DNA of 64,000 nucleotides from Jilunia laotingensis (GCF_014385165.1 NZ_JACRTF010000001.1:4030001-4094000), one strand, 5' to 3'; numbered from the stretch's first letter, positions 8,632 to 19,248 are shown. A program made the numbers and translations. The notes: generated by a model from the letters alone, not told the origin.

Positions 8632-9831
8632 ATGAATACTCTGTGGATTGAAATACTTTTCTGGATAGCCCTTTTCATTGTGTTTTACACTTATTTGGGC
8701 TATGGCATTCTACTTTATCTGCTTGTAAAGGTTAAAGAGCTTTTTGTTAAGTCACCAGTCCGTAGCCTGCCACCGGAGAATGAATTACCCGAAGTAACTC
8801 TATTCATCACTGCTTTCAATGAAGAAGAAGTCGTAGATGAGAAAATGGAAAACTCACTGGCATTAGACTATCCTACAGATAGATTGCATATTGTATGGGT
8901 GACAGACGGAAGCAATGACGGCACCAATGAACGACTTCTTACTCATTGGAATGGCAAAGCAACCCTGCTTTTTCAACCCGAACGCCAAGGAAAAACGGCA
9001 GCCATGAACCGGGGAATGAAGATGGTGGACACACCTATCATCGTATTTACAGATGCTAATACGATGATAAACCGGGAAGCTATCCGCGAAATCGTGAAAG
9101 CTTTCCAAGACCCGCACGTAGGTTGCGTAGCAGGAGAAAAGCGAATCGCTGTGCAAACGAAAGACGGAGCTGCTGCCGGAGGGGAAGGCATCTATTGGAA
9201 ATACGAATCGGCTTTGAAAGCACTGGACGCACGACTTTACTCTACAGTAGGTGCAGCGGGAGAATTATTTGCCGTTCGCTGTGAACTATTCTGTGAGATG
9301 GAGAGGGATACATTATTGGACGACTTCATTCTTTCACTACGCATAGCAATGAAAGGACATAGTATCGCATATTGCACCGGAGCTTATGCTATTGAAAGTG
9401 GCTCAGCGGATATGCATGAGGAAGAGAAACGTAAAGTACGAATCGCTGCGGGCGGCTTGCAATCTATCTGGAGGTTACGTTCATTGTTAAACCCTTTCCG
9501 ATACGGAGTATTGAGTTTCCAATATATATCCCACCGGGTACTCCGATGGTCAGTTGCTCCGGCATTGCTGTTTCTGTTACTACCGGTAAATATACTGTTA
9601 GTTGTCATGGGAGCCACTCCCGTCTTATACGGAACAATCCTTGTGTTACAAATGTTATTCTACATCCTAGCACTTGGAGGATACTACCTTTCAACCAAAC
9701 GAATCAAAAACAAAATACTTTTCGTTCCCTACTATTTCCTTTTTATGAACATTAACGTGCTGAAAGGAATCGGTTATTTGAGAAAAAGGCATGGAATAGG
9801 AGCATGGGAAAAAGCGAAAAGAGGAAGATAA
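8632..9831 (+). CDS. Membrane glycosyltransferase family 2 (IcaA/cellulose-synthase-like)
   Basis: 399 residues. An N-terminal helix (about 8-34) leads into a GT2 domain with FITAFNEEEVV, VWVTDGSNDGT, the conserved KTAAMNRGM, FTDANT (DxD equivalent) and a later DDFILS acidic pair. Two to three C-terminal helices (about 300-375) follow. The usual QxxRW motif is replaced by a KRKVR-like stretch (about residue 265). The catalytic domain should face the cytoplasm. It is the last glycosyltransferase of the cluster; the kinase gene starts 34 bp later and might share its transcript. Confidence 0.82.
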   Translation: MNTLWIEILFWIALFIVFYTYLGYGILLYLLVKVKELFVKSPVRSLPPENELPEVTLFITAFNEEEVVDEKMENSLALDYPTDRLHIVWVTDGSNDGTNERLLTHWNGKATLLFQPERQGKTAAMNRGMKMVDTPIIVFTDANTMINREAIREIVKAFQDPHVGCVAGEKRIAVQTKDGAAAGGEGIYWKYESALKALDARLYSTVGAAGELFAVRCELFCEMERDTLLDDFILSLRIAMKGHSIAYCTGAYAIESGSADMHEEEKRKVRIAAGGLQSIWRLRSLLNPFRYGVLSFQYISHRVLRWSVAPALLFLLLPVNILLVVMGATPVLYGTILVLQMLFYILALGGYYLSTKRIKNKILFVPYYFLFMNINVLKGIGYLRKRHGIGAWEKAKRGR

Positions 9832-9865
9832 AAAGTATAATAACAATTTTAAATCTAATAAAGTC

Positions 9866-12532
9866 ATGAAACGAATATTGCATGACGCGGACAATGCAGA
9901 GAGAATTTTAAAACTAACAGCAGACACAATGATCCTCGTGTCCAAAGAGGGACTTTGTGTAGATGTTAAGACGAAAAGCGACCTCTGGTTTCTGCAGGAA
10001 GACTATTTACTGGGAAAAGACATATTCAGTTTACTACCACTCCATACACGCAGGAAAATTACTCCAAACTTTATGCATGTATTGAAAGAGCAAAAAAGTA
10101 TCAGTAAGAACTATAAATTAGAGCTAAAGGGGGAAGTATACTATTTCAAATGCATAATGTATCCCTATGACGATATGGTTTTGTGCCAATACCGGGACAT
10201 AACTGCCCGAAGCAACGTAAAGCTGCAATTGGAACGAACCAACCATGAATTGAAGGAGATACAAAAAGCAGCACTCATCGGACAATGGAAATACAATAGC
10301 GAGGAGGGTATCTTCTACTATAATGGATTTACAAAGATCTTTTGTACCGACAAACCACAATCAATCCCAATAGATAAATACATGGACTATATTGTGGAAG
10401 AAGATAAAGAAGTTTTCTGCCAATGGCTGTATAAAAACGAAGAGGAGTTCAATGAAGATAGTATTGGATATAGAATCTATTACGAAAATACAATCTTCTA
10501 TCTTCGCATTCAAACTTGCCTTAGAGAATTGCGTCCTAACGGAAGTGTCTATCTGGAAGGGTATATACAAAATGTGACAGATATACAACGTCATCGGAAT
10601 GATATAAATATACTGACTCATGCCATCAACAACGCCAAAGAGTGTATATTTGCCGCTCGGGAAGACGGAAGCATCATCTTTGCGAACAGGCAATTTAAGC
10701 AGAATCATCAAGTTCCGGAAAATCAGGATCTTGGTAAGTTAAAAGTATACGATCTAGTAGGCGACTTGCATTCACTGGAAGCCTGGCAAAGGAGATACAA
10801 ACAGGTCAAGCCAGGTGAAAGTGCAGACTTTATTGCTTATCATCCTCAGAAAAATAACAAAGAAGTATTGGCATCGCAAGGTACGCTCTACCATGTGACA
10901 AGCGATGAAGGAGAAAGTAGTTACTGGTCGTTCACCCATGACATCACAGAACGCTTGCGGTATGAATCGCAAATCAAAAGGATGAATCGTATCATGGATA
11001 CAATCATAGAGCATCTTCCTGCAGGCATCGTTGTGAAAGATATCAATAATGATTTTCGGTATATCTACCGGAACCGGGAATCTTACAACCGTGAAATACA
11101 AGTGGAAAATGCCATCGGAATGAATGATTTCGACTTCTATCCTCGAGAAATAGCAGAAGAAAAACGCATGGAGGACAAAGAAATTGTCAACACTAAAAAG
11201 GGGAAACACTTTATTTTGGAAGTGAGAGATAAAAACAGCAAGCAGCTGATTCTCGACAAGCAAAAGATCATGGTGGAAAGTGAGGACTTTTCGCCTATCA
11301 TCATCAGTATCGAATGGGATATAACCCAATTAGAACTAATGAAACGGGAACTGTTGGCCTCTAAGGAAAAAGCGGAGACCTCGGACAACCTCAAGTCTGC
11401 TTTCCTCGCAAACATGAGTCATGAGATACGTACCCCGCTCAATGCCATTGTCGGTTTCTCACGCATCATTGCCGAAAGCGAGGATGCCGAGGAGAGAAAA
11501 GCATATTACGAAATAGTAGATGCCAATAATGAACGCTTATTGACACTAATCAACGAGATACTCGATCTGTCAAAAATTGAGTCAGGCATAGTCGAGTTTA
11601 CTTACACCCCTGTACGGTTAGAAGGACTGTGTAAAGAGATTTACGAAGCACATACTTTCCGCACTCCTCCAGGTGTCGATCTTATTTTTGAACCTTCCGA
11701 CGGATCAATCATTATTGAATCAGATAAGAACCGTATATTCCAGGTATTTTCCAATCTGATAGGGAATGCTTTCAAATTTACAGAAAAGGGAAGTGTCAGT
11801 TATGGATACCACAAAAACGGCAACCGAATCCTTTTCCATGTCACTGACACCGGAACAGGCATTGCTCCGGATAAAGTCGGAAAGGTCTTCGAACGTTTCA
11901 TGAAATTGAATAATACGGCACAAGGTACCGGCCTGGGATTATCTATCTGCAAAACTATTTTAGAGCGATTGGGGGGAGACATTACCGTTTCATCTATTTT
12001 GGGTAAAGGGACAACCTTTTCTTTTTGGTTACCGGATACATCTTCTCATCCTGAGACTCTCATTCAGAAGGTCACAAACGATACTTCTTATCAGTCAAAC
12101 ATAGAGTCTAAAAAGGAGAATATAAATCCATCCGATGTCATTCCCCAGCCAGCTTCAGCTAACAAAAAGAAACAAAAATCAACCATTCTTATTGCAGAAG
12201 ATACAGATAGCAATTATGATTTACTGAATGCCATACTTGGAAAAACATACGATCTGGTACGTGCGCGTGATGGTATAGAAGCAGTAACCCTTTTTAACGA
12301 AGTAAAACCGGATCTTATATTGATGGATATCAAGATGCCTAATCTTGACGGATTGGAAGCCACGAAAATTATTCGTGAACTTTCTACAGACGTACCGATT
12401 ATAGCGCAAAGTGCGTATGCATATGAATATGACAGGAATGCCGCAGTAAATGCAGGTTGCACGGATTTCATTCCGAAACCGATTGCACAAGATAAACTAA
12501 AAGTAATAATAAAAAAGCATTTAGGAATCTAA
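9866..12532 (+). CDS. Soluble PAS-containing hybrid sensor histidine kinase with receiver domain
   Basis: 888 residues with no signal peptide or transmembrane helix, so it probably senses a cytoplasmic signal. The first ~495 residues look like about four PAS-type repeats (roughly 1-125, 140-250, 255-365, 375-495). The HisKA dimerisation helix follows with the phospho-acceptor His519 in NMSHEIRTPLNAIVGF. The ATPase domain has NLIGNAFKFTEKG (N box), DTGTGIAP (G1) and GTGLGLSI (G2). A C-terminal receiver domain has Asp821 in LILMDIKMPNLDG. No separate response regulator is adjacent, so the output partner is unknown. Its place after the glycan cluster suggests but does not prove control of surface glycan or lifestyle genes. 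Confidence 0.9.
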   Translation: MKRILHDADNAERILKLTADTMILVSKEGLCVDVKTKSDLWFLQEDYLLGKDIFSLLPLHTRRKITPNFMHVLKEQKSISKNYKLELKGEVYYFKCIMYPYDDMVLCQYRDITARSNVKLQLERTNHELKEIQKAALIGQWKYNSEEGIFYYNGFTKIFCTDKPQSIPIDKYMDYIVEEDKEVFCQWLYKNEEEFNEDSIGYRIYYENTIFYLRIQTCLRELRPNGSVYLEGYIQNVTDIQRHRNDINILTHAINNAKECIFAAREDGSIIFANRQFKQNHQVPENQDLGKLKVYDLVGDLHSLEAWQRRYKQVKPGESADFIAYHPQKNNKEVLASQGTLYHVTSDEGESSYWSFTHDITERLRYESQIKRMNRIMDTIIEHLPAGIVVKDINNDFRYIYRNRESYNREIQVENAIGMNDFDFYPREIAEEKRMEDKEIVNTKKGKHFILEVRDKNSKQLILDKQKIMVESEDFSPIIISIEWDITQLELMKRELLASKEKAETSDNLKSAFLANMSHEIRTPLNAIVGFSRIIAESEDAEERKAYYEIVDANNERLLTLINEILDLSKIESGIVEFTYTPVRLEGLCKEIYEAHTFRTPPGVDLIFEPSDGSIIIESDKNRIFQVFSNLIGNAFKFTEKGSVSYGYHKNGNRILFHVTDTGTGIAPDKVGKVFERFMKLNNTAQGTGLGLSICKTILERLGGDITVSSILGKGTTFSFWLPDTSSHPETLIQKVTNDTSYQSNIESKKENINPSDVIPQPASANKKKQKSTILIAEDTDSNYDLLNAILGKTYDLVRARDGIEAVTLFNEVKPDLILMDIKMPNLDGLEATKIIRELSTDVPIIAQSAYAYEYDRNAAVNAGCTDFIPKPIAQDKLKVIIKKHLGI

Positions 12533-12630
12533 ATCGTAATTCTCTATTCACATATTCGAAACAGACATTAGTTTATAAATAACTTATTGCATTTACTGTT
12601 GAACTGAAAAGATAACACATTAGAACAATT

Positions 12631-13719
12631 ATGGGAAGAAAAGCCGTATCAAAACTTTTTTATTACTTATCAATCTTGTTAACAGGGCTTTTGTCAATCA
12701 TCACATTGGCAGGAGCCTTATCCTCGTTTGTATCTCCAACACAATGTATCATACTGGCCTTTATCGGATTGGCAATGCCGGTATTGCTACTGCTGAACGC
12801 AGGGTTGATAATCTATTGGTGTATGCGCTGTCGTATTTGGCTACTTCTTCCGTTTATTGCAATCCTTGGCAATTGGGGATATATGAGCCGAGTCCTCCGA
12901 TTTTCTAATCCCAATGTATCAAAAAGCACACTCATAGTAAGCACTTATAATGTAGATGGCTTCAACAGAGACCTGACCGGATATACTTGCAAAGAAATAG
13001 CCCGGTACATGAAGAATGAGCAGGTGGACATCCTATGCATACAAGAATTTGCTGCGGTCAAAGAGTTTAGCATTGATAGTATAAAAGCTGCTTTTTCCGC
13101 ATGGCATTATGTTGCCATCCCCCAACCGACCGATGGAAAGGCTATTCTCCAAGTTGCCGTATTCAGCAAGTATCCTATTTTACACACTCATTTGGTAACT
13201 TATCCGGATAGCAAGAATTGTAGCATGTGGTGCGATCTTGACATCAATGGGCAAAATATACGTATCTTTAATAACCACTTACAAACGACTGAAGTGAGCA
13301 GCAATAAAGTTCGTTTGGAAAAGGAACTCCATACAGAAAATATCACTGGTACCGAATATGCAACGTTACAACTAGCAAAAGGGTTAAAAGAGAATTTCAT
13401 AAAACGTGCCACGCAAGCCGAGCATATGCAAAAACTTATAGCAGCATCCCCCTACCCCACACTGGTATGTGGTGACTTCAACTCTTTACCCTCTTCATAT
13501 ACATACCACATCATGAAAGGCACTAAACTTTCGGATGGCTTCCTATCCGCTGGTCATGGGTATATGTATACTTTTCGTTATTTCAAAAAATTATTGAGGA
13601 TTGATTATATCTTTCACTCGAAAGAGTTCAAGGTAGAAGATTACGTCTCTCCGTATTTGGACTACAGTGATCATAAACCGGTAATGATGAAGGTAGAACT
13701 GACTGCTGACATTCATTAA
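12631..13719 (+). CDS. Membrane-anchored endonuclease/exonuclease/phosphatase (EEP) family protein
   Basis: 362 residues. The first ~90 residues form two to three hydrophobic helices, followed by an EEP hydrolase domain. Catalytic signatures are STYNVDGFN (metal-site Asn), LCIQEF (Glu), NNHLQTT, VCGDFNSLPSS (Asp/Asn) and YSDHKPVMM (terminal Asp-His). Family members hydrolyse phosphodiesters in nucleic acids, phosphoinositides or sphingomyelin. The anchor would hold the domain at the outer face of the inner membrane. It converges on the OB-fold lipoprotein gene across a shared terminator at 13790-13820. The substrate is unknown. Confidence 0.85.
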   Translation: MGRKAVSKLFYYLSILLTGLLSIITLAGALSSFVSPTQCIILAFIGLAMPVLLLLNAGLIIYWCMRCRIWLLLPFIAILGNWGYMSRVLRFSNPNVSKSTLIVSTYNVDGFNRDLTGYTCKEIARYMKNEQVDILCIQEFAAVKEFSIDSIKAAFSAWHYVAIPQPTDGKAILQVAVFSKYPILHTHLVTYPDSKNCSMWCDLDINGQNIRIFNNHLQTTEVSSNKVRLEKELHTENITGTEYATLQLAKGLKENFIKRATQAEHMQKLIAASPYPTLVCGDFNSLPSSYTYHIMKGTKLSDGFLSAGHGYMYTFRYFKKLLRIDYIFHSKEFKVEDYVSPYLDYSDHKPVMMKVELTADIH

Positions 13720-13789
13720 TCCATCTATAAACTTAATTCCAATAAATCGATATTAGATGATATCGTTACTTACAGAAACTCCACAAAAT

Positions 13790-13820
13790 AAAAACCGCCC
13801 CAACAGCTGGGACGGTTTTT
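13790..13820. terminator. Bidirectional intrinsic terminator
   Basis: An inverted repeat with arms AAAAACCG(C/T)CCC and GGGACGGTTTTT around a short loop gives a GC-rich stem with a T-run on both strands. It lies between the convergent genes ending at 13719 (+) and 13843 (-) and can terminate both. Confidence 0.85.
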
Positions 13821-13842
13821 ATATTTATCCATAAAGAGTTAG

Positions 13843-16380
13843 CTACTCTACTTCTTCAAGGGAATTTGGCACTGCCTCAAATTGACCTTTTCCGGTAACT
13901 ATATATTTCATAGTATATACACCGGCACCTTCAGCTTTGTGTACATCAAATGTCACTGTATAATAGACATCTACATCAGCAACAAGGTCGGCATCAGGAT
14001 AAGTCGCTTCAAGGGCACTCGTAAAGGCTCCTTCAGCAATATGTTTCTTAACCTCGGCAACCATTTCTTCATCTGACATATCGGGATAATAAGGCTTCAG
14101 GTAATTAGGAGACATTTCTACATTACCATAATAAGAAGAACATCCAAAATAGAATTCAGCAGTACCATAACTATCAACCCAAACTCTATCTGTCTTATTT
14201 TCTTTTACCCATTCAACAACATGTTTCAAGAAAGCTTTAGAATCAGCATCGCCTTTGGTAAGACGAATCGTGACACTCGGATCAAATTTCCACTTTTCAC
14301 CATCAAACACAAATTGGTCTGTTACAGTAACAATATTTGTATTCTTCGTCCACACTCCATTAGTCAATACATATTCTACAGCGGATGTGGTCGTACCTGT
14401 ACTTGTATTATAGAAATAAACAGCTGCTTTGGCATCCCCTTCATGCGCATATGGGAATTTTAGTCCCATAAATTGCGGCAAATAATTATCAGGATTATAA
14501 GAAGAAGAGAAGCTGTTGGTAGAAATACCCATTTGCTCATAATCGGAAGGATTAACTACTGCAATATCGTCAGCAATGTTCCAATCACTTCCATCAAATT
14601 GATAGATCGCATACATCTTCTCAGTAAGAGAAGCACGAGTGGCATATTTAGCACGATTAGCAGGAGTTGAAGCCACAACTGAAGTTGCAATTGTGTAAAA
14701 ATTCTTATTAAAAGCACCAATAGTATAGCCCGTTACAATTACCTCTTGCCCTTCGAGACTTTCATCAATAAGTCCTGTCTGAGGATAAGAAATAGCTCCT
14801 TGCAAATCAGTACCATCAATTTTAATATTATAGATCTTATTGCCAGAACCAGATGTACCTATAATCAATTCTCCTTTATAAGTAACATACCGTACACACA
14901 GTGCAGAAGCATAAGCTGTCACATCTTCACCTAACATTTCAAAAGGTTTTGGATAAGTGACAGATACATCTTCTTTATTTATTTTAGTGACAGTAGCAGT
15001 TTCTTTAAACTGATTCAAACCATTATATACTGAAATATCACCCGATACGGACACGATATCTCCGATTTTATTCGAAGGTGCGGCTTTCTGGAATACGAGA
15101 ATGGAACCAGTACCATCATTCATAAGGAAACCTTGTCCATAAGTAGCCACAACCTGACCACGAACATTATATTTTCCAACAGGTGCCAAAGCAACTTCAC
15201 CGATAGATTTTGTTGTTGGAGTGGTTCCGGCAGCAGCTATGTTAACAACCATCGTGTTCACTAAATTTCTGCTGACATTACTTCCGATCAGATAACCATT
15301 AACCGTTACTTTCTGTCCTACCAATTCAGGATCTACAATACCTGCAACCGGATATGAGAATGTACCGATTGCACTAGCCGCGCCTTCGATTTCTGTAATG
15401 TTATAATAATTACCGTCAAGGATTAATTTACCTGTATAGCTGGCAGCCTTTAAAGTCGGTGTATTAAGATATGTATCCAAAGCAGCACCATCCATTGATT
15501 CAAAAGCAGGATATTCAAAACTTTCAGCAACTTCCAGTTTTGTAACCTCAGGAGCCGGAGTATTTGAGAATTGTTTTAATCCAGAATACTTGCTAGTCGT
15601 ACCTTTTACTTCTACAACATCACCTAGAGAGACATTGGGCATATCATACTGATACACTAATATTGAACCGGTACCGTCACCAAGTAAAAAGCCTCTTGAA
15701 TAAGTAGCAAGTACACTTCCTTTAGCTGTATATTCTCCGTCAGCCCCACTAATTATATCAACTATTTTAGTATAGGGATCCACTTCACCACCATCACCGG
15801 AAGGTTCATTGGAAGAGAAGTTGTACTCTACTCTGACGTAATCTCCTGCCTGAGCGTCAGGCTGAGTATTCTTCAAAATACGCGGAACAAAAGTAGAGGC
15901 TGGCTTAGCCGGTGTGAAATAAGAATATGACTTATCATCCCATGCCATACTATAATCGGCATCCTTTAATTTATAAGCTTCTGCACCTTCCACTTGGGCA
16001 AGATATGCCGGAGCATCTATTAACTTGTCATAAGTCAACTTGACTGCCGAACCTTTATCACCTGTATACCATTTTTCTGCAATGAAGTTTGGAAAGAACT
16101 TTTCTGAACTGGCTAGTTCAGTCATATAATTCTTAGTTTTTACATTGGCTAATGCAGTAGTTATACCAGGAAATTCTGTCTCCAACGTTTTAGCTAATGA
16201 TTTATTTGCTTTATTGTCTGCAATGGCTGTATAATCCGCTTTTGTCAGAGTATATTCAACCTTCTTTACATCTGTTATCTGACTTGCATCATCCAACCCT
16301 TCAAAATTATCCTTGTTATAGTCACAAGCCACAAACAATAAGGATGTTGTTAAGGCTACAAATAAAAATTTCTTTTTCAT
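13843..16380 (-). CDS. Surface lipoprotein with tandem OB-fold-like repeats
   Basis: 845 residues with a lipoprotein signal: MKKKFLFVALTTSLLFVAC, lipidated Cys19. The middle contains two homologous blocks (about 205-390 and 393-580). Each starts with an OB-fold-like segment: ATYSRGFLLGDGTGSILVYQ in block one aligns with ATYGQGFLMNDGTGSILVFQ in block two. Each ends with a second similar domain (YTGKLIL..VNGYLIG versus YKGELII..VTGYTIG). The C-terminal ~260 residues are unrelated and unrecognised. The TonB receptor gene lies 22 bp upstream in the same operon, so this is probably its surface-exposed partner, placed where SusD would be in other loci. OB folds often bind nucleic acids or oligosaccharides; the ligand here is unknown. 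Confidence 0.75.
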   Translation of the reverse strand: MKKKFLFVALTTSLLFVACDYNKDNFEGLDDASQITDVKKVEYTLTKADYTAIADNKANKSLAKTLETEFPGITTALANVKTKNYMTELASSEKFFPNFIAEKWYTGDKGSAVKLTYDKLIDAPAYLAQVEGAEAYKLKDADYSMAWDDKSYSYFTPAKPASTFVPRILKNTQPDAQAGDYVRVEYNFSSNEPSGDGGEVDPYTKIVDIISGADGEYTAKGSVLATYSRGFLLGDGTGSILVYQYDMPNVSLGDVVEVKGTTSKYSGLKQFSNTPAPEVTKLEVAESFEYPAFESMDGAALDTYLNTPTLKAASYTGKLILDGNYYNITEIEGAASAIGTFSYPVAGIVDPELVGQKVTVNGYLIGSNVSRNLVNTMVVNIAAAGTTPTTKSIGEVALAPVGKYNVRGQVVATYGQGFLMNDGTGSILVFQKAAPSNKIGDIVSVSGDISVYNGLNQFKETATVTKINKEDVSVTYPKPFEMLGEDVTAYASALCVRYVTYKGELIIGTSGSGNKIYNIKIDGTDLQGAISYPQTGLIDESLEGQEVIVTGYTIGAFNKNFYTIATSVVASTPANRAKYATRASLTEKMYAIYQFDGSDWNIADDIAVVNPSDYEQMGISTNSFSSSYNPDNYLPQFMGLKFPYAHEGDAKAAVYFYNTSTGTTTSAVEYVLTNGVWTKNTNIVTVTDQFVFDGEKWKFDPSVTIRLTKGDADSKAFLKHVVEWVKENKTDRVWVDSYGTAEFYFGCSSYYGNVEMSPNYLKPYYPDMSDEEMVAEVKKHIAEGAFTSALEATYPDADLVADVDVYYTVTFDVHKAEGAGVYTMKYIVTGKGQFEAVPNSLEEVE

Positions 16381-16402
16381 AATCTCTATTTACTAAGTTA
16401 AG

Positions 16403-19189
16403 TTAGAAATTAATTTTTAATCTGACACTAAAGGTACGTCCAAATCCATAAAACACACCATAAGCAGTCTGCCAGTCGTGTTTATCTCCGTCCGTTGCTT
16501 CAGCAATGTATTCCTGATTGAAAATATTATTGATATTTCCATAGAGTACGGCACCTACTCCTCCCACTTTGAAGCTATAACTTGCATTCAAATCAAAATA
16601 GCTATAAGTCGGTATACGCCATGGCGTCTCAAAAACCTTCGTACCATCAAGTGCAATATCACTTGAGCTTAAAGACCAATCTGCATAATTACGTGCAGCA
16701 AGTGTCCAATCAAGCCCCATACGCAATCCTTTGGTTATTTCTACATTAGCCCCTAAATAAGCTGTTAATTGAGCCGATCCGCCTTCTTTTACATCTTTCA
16801 ACTTCAATTTCATTGTAGAAGGATTCAAACCATTTTTATAAGCATCAACCGTTACAGGCTGATCTTTACCGTCAGCATCTTTTATTGTTGTACTGGCTAT
16901 AAATTGTCCATCTACAGTAAACTGGCCTTCCGCATCATTAGCCCAATACCAGTTACCATATGAGAACATACCATTTATGCTAAGCCAACGAAGAGGTTGT
17001 GCCGTAAAATCCAATTCTATACCTTGGTGGATAGAGTTAACACCTTGCATATTAATGACTGCCCGGGCATTGGATACATTCTTTGAAGGATCGTATTCTT
17101 CATTTATATTACCGTCATAAAAAGAAATATCGGTAGATTTTGCCATAGTCTTATCCATCCATTTAGTATGATAGATATTCAAATTTGCACTAAAATACTT
17201 CGAACGGAAGCCATAACCTAATTCTGCTGAGAATATCTTCTCATTTACAGCATCCGGATTCAAGGCATTACTGGTTTCTTTATTCAAAAACACGCCGCTT
17301 GAGAAGAAGGGGGCACGGCTTATAAAACCAATGTTACCATATACATTATGTTGTTCAGTTAAATTATAGTTTAAACCGCCCTTAGCAGTCCAGCCCATAA
17401 AATTGACAACATCTGATTTTGCATGGGCAGCATCATAATAGAAACGGTCATACCGCCAATATCCATTATTAGAAATAGAACCGGCAACAAATGCGCTCAG
17501 TTTATCTAAATTATATTCTCCCTGTGCAAAGATGCCTTCCGATACGACATAACCGTCATAGTCACGATATACTACATCACCCACTCCTAATTTCTGATTA
17601 ACATAAGCACTTCCGGCAGCTGCAGCGGAATTATTTTCTACAGAAACATTTTTACGTGAACTTGAATCAACATAATACTTACCGCCATATAAATCCACTA
17701 ACTCATTCGTATGTGTACCTTTATAATATCTGAAATCAATACCACCATAAAAATCAAAATTCTCACCAAACTTAGTAGTATAAGTAGAAAGCAAACCGTA
17801 CCAATTATGATAATTCTTAGACTGAGACATGGCCATAACAGAACCAATTTCGCTATTAGCATTCAAATCATAAATCTGATCATAGGCATATGTTCCGTCT
17901 ACATTGCGGAAAGTCATATTAAGGACACCACGGTTACTTCCGTACCAATTGTTACGATCGGCTGTGGTCGATCCTTGTCCTGCGTATCCATAGCCACGAC
18001 CAATAGAAGCATACAACGCTGTACTCAAGCTGGATTTTTGGTTTATCTGCCACAAGTGATTCAATGACAATTGAGGCTTATTATAAACATTATATGCAGA
18101 AACCTTACGTTGCCCGTCTATACCAAAACCATAGGAAGGATTATATTTATAAGGACTTTTACCATTCATATAATTTTTAGCAATTTTCTGCCAGCCTTCA
18201 ATAGAAAGCCCATCTTTGCTGTTGCGCTGATTGTGCCACTGTGGCGCGCCAAAGCCGGTAAAGGATAACTGATGGTTTTCATTAAATCGTTTCGTAACAT
18301 TAATAAACCAGTTGTAACCTTCATATTCAGTTCCTTGAACATAACCGTTACCCCAAGTTTTTCCTCCCATCAATGTCAAAGCCCATCCTGATTTGCTTAA
18401 TCCGGTTGAAACATTTACCAGAATTTTATTCATGCCATCATTTCCCAATGCATATGAAACTGATCCTCCTTTATTAACATCAACAGTCTTAGTTATAACG
18501 TTGATAGAACCACCAACAGAAGGAGCGGCTACTTTTGAAGCTCCCAATCCACGCTGTACCTGCATAGAACGAGTCACATCAGAAAGACCTGCCCAGTTAC
18601 TCCAATAAACGCCTCCCCATTCCATATCATTCATAGGAACACCATTTATCATCATTGCAACATTTTCTGTCTTAAAACCACGTACGATTACTTTAGAATC
18701 ACCATAACCACCTCCCTGCTTTGTAGCATAAATACCCGGAGTAGATTTCAATATTTCCGGAAATTCCTGTGTTCCTAATTTTTCCTCGATAAACGTAGGA
18801 CTAATGGTTGAAACTGCTACCGGAGTCTTACGAGCCACTGCTACTGATGAAGTAATGGTAACGTCCCCTAATGCAACTGCATCCGGTTCTAATCTTATTA
18901 CTCCTAAATCAACCGTTCCTGCCACATTGATTTTCTTCTTAAATTCTTTATATCCAAGATACTTAATATTCAAGGTTTCATTGCGACCAATCTTTTGGCT
19001 GAATTTTCCATCCAAATCGGTAACACTACCTTGTGATGTACCGGCAACGGTTACGGCTGCTCCAATCAATGGTTCACCGTTTTCTGCATCCACAACTTGA
19101 CCTTTCACTGTAGTCTGAGCAAAAGCTGTAACAGTAGAGCATACTGTCAGTATTGCAACCAGCAGGAAATGAATTAGATGTCTTCTCAT
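16403..19189 (-). CDS. TonB-dependent outer-membrane receptor with CarboxypepD_reg-like N-domain
   Basis: 928 residues. A signal peptide (cleavage after about residue 24, AFAQ) precedes a carboxypeptidase-regulatory-like domain (TVKGQVVDAENGEPLIGAAV, about 27-110). The plug domain (about 120-240) carries TPGIYATKQGGGYGDSKVIVRGF and INGVPMNDMEWGG. The remainder is a 22-strand-type barrel ending in an aromatic residue (RLKINF). It imports a bound ligand using TonB energy. It precedes the OB-fold lipoprotein gene and no SusD homologue is present. A TATCTTTG element 52 bp upstream of the start is a likely -7 box. Confidence 0.9.
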   Translation of the reverse strand: MRRHLIHFLLVAILTVCSTVTAFAQTTVKGQVVDAENGEPLIGAAVTVAGTSQGSVTDLDGKFSQKIGRNETLNIKYLGYKEFKKKINVAGTVDLGVIRLEPDAVALGDVTITSSVAVARKTPVAVSTISPTFIEEKLGTQEFPEILKSTPGIYATKQGGGYGDSKVIVRGFKTENVAMMINGVPMNDMEWGGVYWSNWAGLSDVTRSMQVQRGLGASKVAAPSVGGSINVITKTVDVNKGGSVSYALGNDGMNKILVNVSTGLSKSGWALTLMGGKTWGNGYVQGTEYEGYNWFINVTKRFNENHQLSFTGFGAPQWHNQRNSKDGLSIEGWQKIAKNYMNGKSPYKYNPSYGFGIDGQRKVSAYNVYNKPQLSLNHLWQINQKSSLSTALYASIGRGYGYAGQGSTTADRNNWYGSNRGVLNMTFRNVDGTYAYDQIYDLNANSEIGSVMAMSQSKNYHNWYGLLSTYTTKFGENFDFYGGIDFRYYKGTHTNELVDLYGGKYYVDSSSRKNVSVENNSAAAAGSAYVNQKLGVGDVVYRDYDGYVVSEGIFAQGEYNLDKLSAFVAGSISNNGYWRYDRFYYDAAHAKSDVVNFMGWTAKGGLNYNLTEQHNVYGNIGFISRAPFFSSGVFLNKETSNALNPDAVNEKIFSAELGYGFRSKYFSANLNIYHTKWMDKTMAKSTDISFYDGNINEEYDPSKNVSNARAVINMQGVNSIHQGIELDFTAQPLRWLSINGMFSYGNWYWANDAEGQFTVDGQFIASTTIKDADGKDQPVTVDAYKNGLNPSTMKLKLKDVKEGGSAQLTAYLGANVEITKGLRMGLDWTLAARNYADWSLSSSDIALDGTKVFETPWRIPTYSYFDLNASYSFKVGGVGAVLYGNINNIFNQEYIAEATDGDKHDWQTAYGVFYGFGRTFSVRLKINF

Positions 19190-19240
19190 AATTCTGTTTG
19201 TTAGTTAATAGAATTGTTAATTAATAATTGTTTTGAGACA

Positions 19241-19248
19241 CAAAGATA
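19241..19248 (-). promoter_or_regulatory. -7 box for the TonB receptor operon
   Basis: The plus strand reads CAAAGATA, so the minus strand has TATCTTTG (TAnnTTTG). Transcription would begin near 19234, giving a leader of about 45 nt. I do not see a convincing -33 TTTG at the usual distance. Confidence 0.55.

Noticed and set aside
10772..11329. 185-codon minus-strand frame inside the hybrid kinase gene
   Set aside because: It lies fully inside a well-supported gene in the opposite direction, has no recognised motif and no promoter. A shadow frame.
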